Shown here one piece after another: positions 53,023 through 60,925 of a stretch of 64,000 nt of DNA. The notes beneath the pieces are model-generated. The model was not told the DNA's origin. It searched no databases and saw only the letters and a list, made by a program, of their open reading frames with translations. This DNA is from a virus. Position 1 is the stretch's first letter. Every line of letters starts with the position of its first letter. The stretch is taken from positions 62,001 to 126,000 of the IMG/VR virus record IMGVR_UViG_3300024999_001891; one strand, 5' to 3'. Made by a program: the position numbers and the translations under genes.

Positions 53023-53510
53023 AAAATTTTTTCAACTGCTTTCAGCAAATTAGGAAATACATAATCTGCATTATTAATCTCATTTCCTATTTTAATAGTT
53101 TTTACTCCTGCATTTTTACCGCACAAAATATCAGAATCTTTATCACCAATCATCCAACTTTTAGACAAATCTATATTATAATGTTCACTAGCTTTAATAA
53201 TCATATAAGGATTTGGTTTTCTGCATTGACAATTATCTTCAGGAGTATGTGGGCAATAAAATACATTTTTTAATTTATTACCTAATAAATTATTTAATTT
53301 ACAATTTATTTTAAATAAGTCATAATGAGTAAAATAACCTCTTGAAATTCCTGATTGATTAGTAATAATTATTGGAATAAATTCATTATCAACAATTATT
53401 TGAAGTGCTTCTTTAACACCTTCGATTAAAACAATGTCTTTATGTTTAGATATATAACCGTAATCATGATTTAATACTCCATCTCTATCAAGAAAAAATG
53501 CTTTATTCAT
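53010..53510 (-). CDS. gmhB: heptose-1,7-bisphosphate phosphatase, GmhB-like
   Basis: This 166-residue HAD phosphatase has FLDRDGVLN (Asp8, Asp10), ITNQSG (49-54), the zinc loop Cys86-x-His88 ... Cys94-x-Cys96, RKPNP with Lys98, and GDKDSD (122-127). The zinc loop and lengths match GmhB of the heptose pathway. It removes the 7-phosphate from D-glycero-D-manno-heptose 1,7-bisphosphate. Its stop and start overlap those of its neighbours. Confidence 0.85.
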   Translation of the reverse strand: MNKAFFLDRDGVLNHDYGYISKHKDIVLIEGVKEALQIIVDNEFIPIIITNQSGISRGYFTHYDLFKINCKLNNLLGNKLKNVFYCPHTPEDNCQCRKPNPYMIIKASEHYNIDLSKSWMIGDKDSDILCGKNAGVKTIKIGNEINNADYVFPNLLKAVEKILCNV

Positions 53511-54058
53511 TAAAATAATTCATCTTCTATTATTTCGCATATCATATGAATTGCTAAAAGATATGCTTCTTGTATTCTAGCTGTATCTATAGATGGCATA
53601 GTTAAAGAATTTTCGTATTTATTATCAACTAAACCAGTAATTAAAATAGGTATAGCTTCTAATTCTTCCGCTTTATCTAATGCATTTAATATATTTATTG
53701 ATTTACCACTAGTAGTTATACCAATAACTATATCTCCTTTATTAGCATAAGCTATTACCTGCCTAGAGTATATTTCATCATAATTATAATCATTTCCAAT
53801 TGCAGTAATAACTGCATTATTACTTGATAATGCTATTGCGTTTAATCCTTTTCGATCAAACTTAAATTTATTTACTAATTCTGCAACAAAATGTTCAGCA
53901 TCAACTGCGCTTCCACCATTTCCGCATATTAATACTTTATTTCCGTTTCTATAAGCAGTTATAATTATATTTGCAACTTTATCAATTTTATCTAATTTAA
54001 AAATTAAATTTGATACAGTTCTAACATTTTCTCTTAAAACTTCTGTTAAATTGACCAC
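53510..54058 (-). CDS. gmhA: sedoheptulose-7-phosphate isomerase, GmhA-like
   Basis: This 182-residue SIS-domain enzyme has CGNGGSAVDAEHF (45-57), a conserved Glu60, GITTSGKSIN (113-122) and TARIQEAYLLAIH (159-171), all diagnostic of GmhA. It turns sedoheptulose 7-phosphate, a pentose-phosphate intermediate, into D-glycero-D-manno-heptose 7-phosphate and so taps host central metabolism. Its stop and the GmhB start share one base, and its own start overlaps the kinase gene by 13 bases. Confidence 0.88.
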   Translation of the reverse strand: MVNLTEVLRENVRTVSNLIFKLDKIDKVANIIITAYRNGNKVLICGNGGSAVDAEHFVAELVNKFKFDRKGLNAIALSSNNAVITAIGNDYNYDEIYSRQVIAYANKGDIVIGITTSGKSINILNALDKAEELEAIPILITGLVDNKYENSLTMPSIDTARIQEAYLLAIHMICEIIEDELF

Positions 54059-55038
54059 GATTGAACACCTCTATTTTCAAAATGAAAGTCTAAAATAGTT
54101 CCTCCTATTTCAGTTAAAGCATTTTTTAATAAATCTTTATCATTTGGACAATAAAAAAGAAGGTATCCTCCTCCTCCTGCTCCACAATTTCGTACTCCAG
54201 AAGCACCATTATTTAGACCAACTTTACAAAGTTTATCTATTCGAAGAGTTGTAATACCACTTGTTAATTTCTTTTTAATATTCCATGTTTCTCCAAACAA
54301 TTCAGAAAACCTAATTAAATTATTATTAGAAATTTCTATTCTCATTTTATAAACTAATTCTTTGATTTCATGTAAATATTCAAAATTATTTTTATAAGAA
54401 TTGATTTGTTTTTCTATAATATCTTCTCCTACTCTAGTTATACCTGTATAGCATAAGACAAGATTATTTTCTAACTCATTTATAAAATTATCTTTTATTC
54501 TCAATGGATTAACAACAATATTTTCTTTTTCAAATGTAATATAATTAAATCCTCCAAAAGAAGTTGCAAATTGATCTTGGTATCCGCCTTTTATACCTAG
54601 TATTTTACGTTCGATATAGTATGCAAGATGTGCAATATTATCTTTGCTATAATTATTAATACCTAAATACTTACAAAATAATTCTATTAAACAAACACTT
54701 AAAGAAGATGATAATCCCAATCCACTTCCTACAGGAACATCACTTTCGATATATAAGTCGAATCCTTCTGTGAACTCTTTAAGCATATTCATATATATCA
54801 TTACAGATTTAACTATTTTTAACTCTCCGTCAACTACATAAGTAAATTTTTCTGTAACTCCTAAATCTTTAGAATAGATAGTTATTTCCTTATCTTCTCT
54901 AGGTTTAAGTGTAGCGTAAACATATTTATTAATTGTCGTACTAATTACGCATCCACCAAACTCACTAACATATGGTTCAATATCTGTTCCACCACCAGAA
55001 AATGATATTCTTAATGGTGCTTTTGATCTATATATCAT
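54046..55038 (-). CDS. hddA: D-glycero-alpha-D-manno-heptose-7-phosphate kinase, HddA-like
   Basis: This 330-residue GHMP kinase has RISFSGGGTDIEPY (10-23), the ATP loop PVGSGLGLSSSLSV (about 101-114), GGYQDQFATSFGG and the C-terminal GASGVRNCGAGGGGYLLFY. It phosphorylates heptose 7-phosphate at C1 in the alpha configuration. A GHMP-type kinase is specific to the GDP-heptose branch (the ADP branch uses HldE), so it decides which nucleotide sugar is made. It is the first of four overlapping pathway genes. Confidence 0.87.
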   Translation of the reverse strand: MIYRSKAPLRISFSGGGTDIEPYVSEFGGCVISTTINKYVYATLKPREDKEITIYSKDLGVTEKFTYVVDGELKIVKSVMIYMNMLKEFTEGFDLYIESDVPVGSGLGLSSSLSVCLIELFCKYLGINNYSKDNIAHLAYYIERKILGIKGGYQDQFATSFGGFNYITFEKENIVVNPLRIKDNFINELENNLVLCYTGITRVGEDIIEKQINSYKNNFEYLHEIKELVYKMRIEISNNNLIRFSELFGETWNIKKKLTSGITTLRIDKLCKVGLNNGASGVRNCGAGGGGYLLFYCPNDKDLLKNALTEIGGTILDFHFENRGVQSWSI

Positions 55039-55058
55039 TTAAAACACTCCTTATATCC

Positions 55059-56150
55059 TTAAATTCCTAAAACATCTTTTAAATTCTGTGCTATCTGTAA
55101 GTAATCAAATTTTAAACTATCTTGTTTGGCTTGTTTCGCTTTACTTTTAGCTTCTTCTCTGTTATTATATACGTGTCGAAGTAAATACTGGAGATGATCT
55201 ATAGAAGGTTCAGCCCATTCCATATACGACTGAAAGTCTCCAGAATACCACTGACTCTCTACTGGTCTTAACTGATATTCTAATAAATAACTGTTTTCAT
55301 TTGTTATAAATTCTGTTTGACCAGACCAATTAGTTGCTATAACTGGCAATTCATTTGCCATTGCTTCTAGAACTACACGATTATACCCTTCACATCTTGA
55401 AGGCGAAATAAACGCATCTGCGTTAGAAAACAAATCTGCTATTTTTTCGTATGGTAATGAGGTTGTATTTACATATACTGGATATGTTCTTTTATATTTA
55501 TTTTTAACAGATACAATATAAGTTAATATAGCTGAAGAAGGTAGTATTTCGTAGTTCAATGAAGATGTTTTTATGGTTAAAGAAACGTCATCATTATTAT
55601 CAAATTCTCTGAAGAAAGCTTCTAATAATATATCATAAGATTTTCTAGGCAACCACTGAAATAAAGAAAAGAAATTAAACGTATTACTATCTTTTAATAC
55701 TTTAGGTTTTATGAGAGAGAAATCTATTCCTTCTCTAACAATAACCACTGGTTTATTTATGTCATTTTCTAATATATCTCTATTAAAGTGACTTGGCACA
55801 ATAATTGTATTAATATCTGCACTATTATTGATTAAATTTAACCATTGTTCAGGGTAAGAACTCGTTTCCCAAACAGTAGACGCAAAAGTCTTTTTAGCAC
55901 CATGCCAAGGTTTAAATTCTGGAAGGATAGTTCTATTAAGATAAATGAAATCATCTTCAAGAGGTGTATCTATAGCTTTTTTTAGCATTTCTCTTGTGTC
56001 AGCATTTTCAATGGTATATAAGTATTCTATAGGTTGGTCAACTATCTTTAGGTTTACGCCAAGTTCTAAAAGTCCTTTAATATATAATAGATTCGTATTT
56101 ACATATCCACTACAACCATATATACCACATCTTAAAGCCAATTGAGTCAT
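55059..56150 (-). CDS. glycosyltransferase, GT-B/GT4-like
   Basis: This 363-residue protein has an N-terminal half without a clear Rossmann Gly-rich loop beyond CGIYGCSGY. The C-terminal domain has the retaining GT4 signature EGYNRVVLEAMANELPVIAT (the Glu-x7-Glu pair) after FSNADAFISPSRCEG. No membrane segment is present, so it is probably soluble. It is likely to transfer the heptose or another sugar to the glycan or protein acceptor. A separate ribosome site precedes it, and it lies 20 bases upstream of hddA. Confidence 0.8.
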   Translation of the reverse strand: MTQLALRCGIYGCSGYVNTNLLYIKGLLELGVNLKIVDQPIEYLYTIENADTREMLKKAIDTPLEDDFIYLNRTILPEFKPWHGAKKTFASTVWETSSYPEQWLNLINNSADINTIIVPSHFNRDILENDINKPVVIVREGIDFSLIKPKVLKDSNTFNFFSLFQWLPRKSYDILLEAFFREFDNNDDVSLTIKTSSLNYEILPSSAILTYIVSVKNKYKRTYPVYVNTTSLPYEKIADLFSNADAFISPSRCEGYNRVVLEAMANELPVIATNWSGQTEFITNENSYLLEYQLRPVESQWYSGDFQSYMEWAEPSIDHLQYLLRHVYNNREEAKSKAKQAKQDSLKFDYLQIAQNLKDVLGI

Positions 56151-56167
56151 ATTTCACCTTCTATCCC

Positions 56168-57316
56168 TTAAAGAGTATTAAATCCTTCTAATCCATCTTT
56201 TTCTATTATTCCTGCTAATTCTCTGATCACATATTCCCATAAAGGAGTAATATATTTCCAATCAAATGCCTCGCAATATTTTCGACACTCTTTACCAATT
56301 ACAGGTAAAACACTTCTGTTTTTATAATAAATATTAAGTTTTTCTGTTAAATCAGAACTACTTATTATCTGTCTCTCAGTATCCCATAGTGGCAAAAAAT
56401 ATGAACCAACTGTATTAATTCTCATATTTCTGGACACAAATTCTTTACAAGCAGAATAATCAGTCACCAAAACTGGCACTTCACATAATTGTGCTTCTAA
56501 TGAAGGAAGCATTAAACCTTCTCCGCTAGTAGATGAAGCGTAAATATCCATAAGATTGTATATTTCAACAAATGTTTTTTCATCAACACCTGTTTCAACA
56601 TTTAAATCTTTTGTAATATAAACTTTATCTTGTATATTATTTCTCATAATATGTTCATATAAATTATGTCCTACATCAATTGGTTTAGTATGAAGATATA
56701 AAACTACATCATTTTTATCTTTAGCGAAATCAGCAAATGATTTTATTAAAGCAGGGAAATTTTTTCTTTCAGAATTACGTCCAACTGATCCTACTACAAA
56801 TTTACCACTTAATCCATACTTCCGTTTTATCGCTTCTTTATTCATTGGCCTGAATACTTCTGGATCTACTCCATGATAGATTAAACGTGTATCTTCTCTT
56901 TGAGTAGCGTTTATTGTTGCATTTAATCCTGTTTTTGAATAAGTTATAGGCATATCCATTTGATTAACAATGTACTTTTGAGCAGTTGTAAGTTGTTCGG
57001 AATCGACTGGAAAATATCCCAAAAAACGAAAAAATCTATTCTTGTATTGTCCTATATAACTGATGTTCATTAAATCTCCATACGCAAACACGATGTCTGG
57101 AAGTAAATCATCTACAACTTTAGTAAATATTGTTTTCCCAAAGTCATTGTTTGGTACTGGATGAAGTTTGTATTTATAATCTATCTCTTCTTTAAGACCC
57201 CAAGCAATTTGTTCTACGTGATGTCCTAAAGAAAGAAAGATGCCAGCTAAACGTCTTATAATTACGGAATATCCTGTATTATACAAAGGGCAATCTGATA
57301 TAAGTAATATTTTCAA
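56168..57316 (-). CDS. glycosyltransferase, GT4 family
   Basis: This 382-residue protein has an N-terminal ISDCPLYNTGYSVIIRRLAGIF with a Gly-containing donor/acceptor loop, a central VGSVGRNSERKNFPALIKSFA, and a C-terminal SGEGLMLPSLEAQLCEVPVLVTDY with the Glu-x7-Glu pair. This is a clear GT-B retaining transferase. It overlaps nothing and starts three bases after the acyltransferase stop. Likely extends the virion glycan. Confidence 0.85.
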   Translation of the reverse strand: MKILLISDCPLYNTGYSVIIRRLAGIFLSLGHHVEQIAWGLKEEIDYKYKLHPVPNNDFGKTIFTKVVDDLLPDIVFAYGDLMNISYIGQYKNRFFRFLGYFPVDSEQLTTAQKYIVNQMDMPITYSKTGLNATINATQREDTRLIYHGVDPEVFRPMNKEAIKRKYGLSGKFVVGSVGRNSERKNFPALIKSFADFAKDKNDVVLYLHTKPIDVGHNLYEHIMRNNIQDKVYITKDLNVETGVDEKTFVEIYNLMDIYASSTSGEGLMLPSLEAQLCEVPVLVTDYSACKEFVSRNMRINTVGSYFLPLWDTERQIISSSDLTEKLNIYYKNRSVLPVIGKECRKYCEAFDWKYITPLWEYVIRELAGIIEKDGLEGFNTL

Positions 57317-57318
57317 TT

Positions 57319-57777
57319 TTAATCAATTCCTTCAAACCTATTTTTAAGAAATTTTGCTGGATTACCTGCCCATATCTCGAAAGCAGGAATTGTTTTTCCT
57401 GTCAATACAGATCCTCCTGCAAGTACAGAACCTTCTTCCATAATACTTCCTGCATTAATAACACAATTACAACCAATCCAACAACCATCTGAGATTATTA
57501 CAGGTTTTGAATTATATGGTTGATGTTTTATCCAAGATTCTTTTCCTCTATATTCGTGATTAGCGTCCCTGAGAGTGGTTTTTTCAGCTATTATTGCTCC
57601 ATTTCCAATTCTTACATATTCATTACAAACAATCATTGTCCATTTACCAATAAAAACATCATGTCCAATATCTAAATGTCCACCATCAGCGTGAAGATAA
57701 TAATCTCCAAGATGTTGAACAAATCCATCCTTCATGGATACTTTACCACCGTTATTTTCATATATTTCAAGTGACAT
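57319..57777 (-). CDS. hexapeptide-repeat acyltransferase
   Basis: This 152-residue left-handed beta-helix protein shows repeats such as LDIGHDVFIG, VRIGNGAIIAE, VIISDGCWIGCNCVI and INAGSIMEEGSVLAGGSVLTG, with a loop DANHEYRG holding the probable catalytic His. The closing AGNPAKFLKNRF is typical of sugar O- or N-acetyltransferases. It probably acetylates the heptose or another sugar of the glycan. Strong AAAGGAGG site. Confidence 0.85.
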   Translation of the reverse strand: MSLEIYENNGGKVSMKDGFVQHLGDYYLHADGGHLDIGHDVFIGKWTMIVCNEYVRIGNGAIIAEKTTLRDANHEYRGKESWIKHQPYNSKPVIISDGCWIGCNCVINAGSIMEEGSVLAGGSVLTGKTIPAFEIWAGNPAKFLKNRFEGID

Positions 57778-57822
57778 ATAAAACCTCCTTTAAGGGAATA
57801 CTGAAAGTAGAGGTGAATAATT

Positions 57823-57897
57823 ATGAAAAGGGTGTTTGGTATAATTGTTATTTTGTCTCCATTTATAGGAGCATGGTGGTATTGGATAAATAATTAA
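57823..57897 (+). CDS. 24-aa putative membrane peptide on the opposite strand
   Basis: ATG at 57823 follows AGAGGTG with eight-base spacing. The frame encodes a basic start, a hydrophobic core (VFGIIVILSPFIGAWWYWI) and two Asn. The frame fills most of the only long gap (57778-57893) in the glycan island and overlaps the end of the - strand glycosyltransferase by four bases. No promoter is convincing. It could be chance, but the ribosome site and clean hydrophobic span are suggestive. Confidence 0.35.
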   Translation: MKRVFGIIVILSPFIGAWWYWINN

Positions 57898-58802
57898 AGA
57901 GAATCCATTACTTCTTTCCAAAAGTTAGTAGCTATTGTTTGCCAACAGAATTTATTACGAACTTCTTTGATTTCGTTCGCTGTCATCTTTGTATTATCTG
58001 AATTATTAAAATGCTTTATGATATTATTAGTCATATCAATATCATATTCACCTTCTGGTATAAATAATGAAAAATCTTCAAACCATTTACGATAATATAT
58101 ACTGTTAAAACAAATCGGTTTTGCACCACAAATAGCACCTTCGATGACAGGTAGCTCGAATCCTGCACCAGACCTCATTCCAGAAACAAATTTACATGAC
58201 ATATACCATTCTTTAAGTTCATCATCAGAAATCCACTTTTCAAAGGTGTGAAAATTAGAATCAAATACTCTTCCCTGACGCAAGAATTGATGAAACCTAA
58301 AATCAGTATGCAACATTTTACCACCAGTTAATCTACAACTATCGTATATTTCTGAGTGATGTTCGCTGTCATAAAAACTGAAACTAATTATAGTATTATC
58401 TCTCTTGCTATTAATCGCTTTTACAGCATCTACATTGAATATTTCTTCATCAAATCCCCAAGGTGCGTAAACATGATTGGTATTTTGATTAACATTTGTA
58501 TATCCAAGAATATCTAATGGATGAAATGTATATGTCATTTTAAGTAAAGGATTAGAAAATAAATCATTAAAATACGATTTATCTTGTTGTAATTCACTTA
58601 TTAAGAATATCATTGGTTTTTTACAATTATGTAAATACCAATTTAAATCATTTAAATATTGATGATGAAATATTACAAAATTAGCTTCTTCATAACTATT
58701 TACAAATTCAATTGAATTAGGACTATGTTTTCTTAGGTTTTTTGATATCCTAGCACCACCTTGTCGAAGCTCCCCACCATAAGTTTCCCAACACTTAATC
58801 AT
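57894..58802 (-). CDS. glycosyltransferase, GT-B-like
   Basis: This 302-residue protein has an N-terminal CWETYGGELRQGGARI with a Gly-Gly loop like those that hold nucleotide sugars. A mid-region YAPWGFDEEIFN resembles the Gly-x-Asp turn before the C-terminal domain of GT4 enzymes. The C-terminal SGMRSGAGFELPVIEGAICGAKPICF holds the Glu-x7-Glu-like pair. It is the third transferase of the island. Its start overlaps the SDR stop by four bases. Confidence 0.75.
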   Translation of the reverse strand: MIKCWETYGGELRQGGARISKNLRKHSPNSIEFVNSYEEANFVIFHHQYLNDLNWYLHNCKKPMIFLISELQQDKSYFNDLFSNPLLKMTYTFHPLDILGYTNVNQNTNHVYAPWGFDEEIFNVDAVKAINSKRDNTIISFSFYDSEHHSEIYDSCRLTGGKMLHTDFRFHQFLRQGRVFDSNFHTFEKWISDDELKEWYMSCKFVSGMRSGAGFELPVIEGAICGAKPICFNSIYYRKWFEDFSLFIPEGEYDIDMTNNIIKHFNNSDNTKMTANEIKEVRNKFCWQTIATNFWKEVMDSL

Positions 58803-59752
58803 ATTATTACCTCATAACGCCAATAATCCAAAACTTCTTTCAGCGTACTATAAAAATCTTCTTCCATTTCCCAACCAATACTTTTTAACTTAGAGTTATC
58901 CCCTAACTCCAACGGAATATCAGATTTTCTTAACTTATTTTCGTCAATTTCAACAGTAATATCCGCACTAGACATTCCTATAAGACAATCTAATATATCA
59001 CTCATTTTTCTTGGAATTCCAGAACAAATATTATAAGATTCTCCATTTGTATTTTCATCACTTTGAGACAATATCCATAATGCTTTTACACAATTTTTTG
59101 CCGAAAGAAAGTCACGCTCACTTGTTAAATTCCCTACCTTTATGATTCCTTTACTTCCTCTTCTCTCAATCATAGCTATTTGTTTAGCAAAACTATTAAC
59201 ACTACTGTTCTCTCCCTGTCTTCGACCAATCTGTATATATGGTCTAACATTTATGACAGGCAAGCAATAATTCTTAAAGTATTGATATCCCATTGTTTCC
59301 GTTGCAACTTTTGTCACAGCATATAAACTTAACGGATGAAATTGCGTTTCTTCATCCGTGGGATACTTGCCATTTACGTCACCGTAAACTGCCGCACTTG
59401 ATGCCAAAATAATCTTTTTTGGAATATAATTTGCTAATTTAATAGATTCTAAAAGATTAAAAGTTCCATTAATATTAGTATCAATGGTCATTTGAGGATT
59501 GCTTTCAGATATTTTTGGATAACCTTGTCCTGCCAGTGAAAAAATTATGTCTGGTTTTATTTCATTAATTATATTTAGAACTGCCACAAAATCTGTTATG
59601 TCTAAATCTCTGTAACTTACAATTTCTGGTCTATACGCTTTACTTCTAGGGCGTTTACTTGCAAATATCTCATATTCTTTATGGTTTTTATAAATATAAT
59701 CAATTAAATGACTTGCTATCATTCCATTACCACCTGTAATAAATACCTTCAT
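58799..59752 (-). CDS. GDP-sugar-type SDR (RMD-like reductase/epimerase)
   Basis: This 317-residue extended SDR has Gly7-xx-Gly10-xx-Ala13 (ITGGNGMIAS), catalytic Ser118/119 (LASSAAVYG), and Tyr144-xxx-Lys148 (SLYAVTK). The later segments VGNLTSERDFLSAKNCV and LELGDNSKLKSIGWEME, ending VLDYWR, resemble GDP-mannose dehydratase/GDP-4-keto-6-deoxymannose reductase proteins. The dehydratase Thr-x-Glu motif (STSELYG) is replaced by SSAAVYG, so a reductase or epimerase is more likely than a 4,6-dehydratase. It probably modifies the GDP-heptose made by the four-gene unit. Confidence 0.75.
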   Translation of the reverse strand: MKVFITGGNGMIASHLIDYIYKNHKEYEIFASKRPRSKAYRPEIVSYRDLDITDFVAVLNIINEIKPDIIFSLAGQGYPKISESNPQMTIDTNINGTFNLLESIKLANYIPKKIILASSAAVYGDVNGKYPTDEETQFHPLSLYAVTKVATETMGYQYFKNYCLPVINVRPYIQIGRRQGENSSVNSFAKQIAMIERRGSKGIIKVGNLTSERDFLSAKNCVKALWILSQSDENTNGESYNICSGIPRKMSDILDCLIGMSSADITVEIDENKLRKSDIPLELGDNSKLKSIGWEMEEDFYSTLKEVLDYWRYEVII

Positions 59753-59765
59753 CCCATCACCTCTT

Positions 59766-59846
59766 CTACCAATTTAACGGAATAATCATTGCTAATTTAA
59801 AATAATAAAATATTACGAAATTCTTAATATCTTTTAAAATATTCAA
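59766..59846 (-). CDS. 26-aa small peptide between SGNH and SDR genes
   Basis: AAGGAGA is followed at eight bases by TTG (59846), which opens a frame of 26 codons with a hydrophobic, aromatic middle (FVIFYYFKLAMIIPLNW). An ATG six bases earlier is too close to the ribosome site, as in thyX. The frame occupies nearly the whole 106-base gap. It may be a small membrane peptide or a leader for the SDR gene. Confidence 0.4.
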   Translation of the reverse strand: MNILKDIKNFVIFYYFKLAMIIPLNW

Positions 59847-59858
59847 ATGCATTTCTCC

Positions 59859-60401
59859 TTAAATTTTTATTAACGCTTTATAAAAATTATCTGCAATTTT
59901 ACGTTGTCCTTCGTCATTCAGATGATGTAAATCCTCTAAGAAATAACTAATATCTTTTGTATCAGTATAAGTATCTACTAATTCAATTCCATTCATATAA
60001 CAAAATACATTTAATAAATTATTATATTCCACTATCATAGGTCGTATATTTCTAACAATTTTACTTGGCACATTTTCCTGAATATACGGCGTTGTAGAAA
60101 TCACTATTTTCAAATCATGTTTCTTAATATATGTAATTAATTTGTAATAATCTGAAAATATCTCTTTAAACGATCTTCCTAATATTAAATCATTTATGCC
60201 AACCAAAATTGTTACAACATTAATATATTCTACTGGAATAATGTTTTTTGCAACTTTATAAACATCGTCAATTATCGAACCTGCTTTTCCTGCATTAATT
60301 ACATTAAATTCTTTTGTTTCTGCTAATATTTGAGGATAATATACTAAATTTGGCAGTAATTCTGCATAAGTTATACTATCTCCAAGACATAGAATGTTCA
60401 T
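59859..60401 (-). CDS. small SGNH/GDSL hydrolase
   Basis: This 180-residue single-domain enzyme has CLGDSITYA with Ser9, NAGKAG with Gly38 (block II), VGINDL with Asn70 (block III) and DLHHLN with Asp157/His160 (block V). There is no signal peptide, so it acts in the cytoplasm. It is the first gene of the glycan island and probably edits acyl groups on the sugar or glycan made there, opposing or completing the work of the acyltransferase. It shares its fold with the SGNH domain of the 829-residue adhesin. Confidence 0.8.
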   Translation of the reverse strand: MNILCLGDSITYAELLPNLVYYPQILAETKEFNVINAGKAGSIIDDVYKVAKNIIPVEYINVVTILVGINDLILGRSFKEIFSDYYKLITYIKKHDLKIVISTTPYIQENVPSKIVRNIRPMIVEYNNLLNVFCYMNGIELVDTYTDTKDISYFLEDLHHLNDEGQRKIADNFYKALIKI

Positions 60402-60428
60402 TTTATATTCACCTTATTTCCAAAATAA

Positions 60429-60455
60429 AAGGAGGTTGATTTTACTCAACCTCTT
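60429..60455 (-). terminator. terminator between capsid genes and glycan island
   Basis: Stem AAGGAGGTTGA (60429-60439)/TCAACCTCTT (60446-60455) is followed on the - strand by TTATTTTGG. It overlaps the stop codon of the 60454 gene. It would reduce read-through from the strongly expressed capsid block. Confidence 0.7.
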
Positions 60456-60897
60456 ATATCTTACCGATCTTTTGACTTTCATCTTCTTCAATTTCATCAA
60501 TTACTTTTATTCCAGTAGCATCCTCAATAAGCTTTAATTTACTTAATGGTAAATCCAATGTCTTAGCTGTTGTTACAACTTTTTCAAAAGCATGTCTCTC
60601 TGAGATATTAGATAGAAAATTCTTTAAGTCTGGCATTTTACCACTTAATGCTTTAATTACATCTTCTGTTTTTAAAGCATTTGGATTTGGTTTTCCTAAT
60701 CCCATATTTTCCATAATATCTTTATTTTCGCAAATCAAAACACCTTCTCTAAAGAGGGAACATACATTATTGGTATAATATATGTCATCCTCTTCAAGCA
60801 TGTTAAAAGAATTTGCAGGAACTTTACTTTCTATTTTTCCATCCATTGAAATTAAACCTACCGGAAAGTTATTGTTATTAAAAACTTTATACTTCAA
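60454..60897 (-). CDS. hypothetical 147-aa head-region protein
   Basis: An N-terminal YKVFNNNNFPVGLISMDGKIESKVPANSFNMLEEDDIYY reads as a small beta domain, followed by helices (DVIKALSGKMPDLKNFLSNI, AFEKVVTTAKTLDLPLSKLKLIEDAT) and an acidic end. It lies directly after the major capsid gene, where phages often encode head-completion or decoration factors. I do not recognise a family. Confidence 0.5.
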   Translation of the reverse strand: MKYKVFNNNNFPVGLISMDGKIESKVPANSFNMLEEDDIYYTNNVCSLFREGVLICENKDIMENMGLGKPNPNALKTEDVIKALSGKMPDLKNFLSNISERHAFEKVVTTAKTLDLPLSKLKLIEDATGIKVIDEIEEDESQKIGKI

Positions 60898-60925
60898 ACT
60901 AACCCTTCTTTCCTTATTTTAAGAC

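Noticed and set aside
52438-60401. Host chromosomal surface-polysaccharide locus (the window being a prophage-host junction)
   Set aside because: The island is flanked by capsid genes on one side and virion adhesins on the other, all on one strand with coupled spacing, so it is part of the phage genome.
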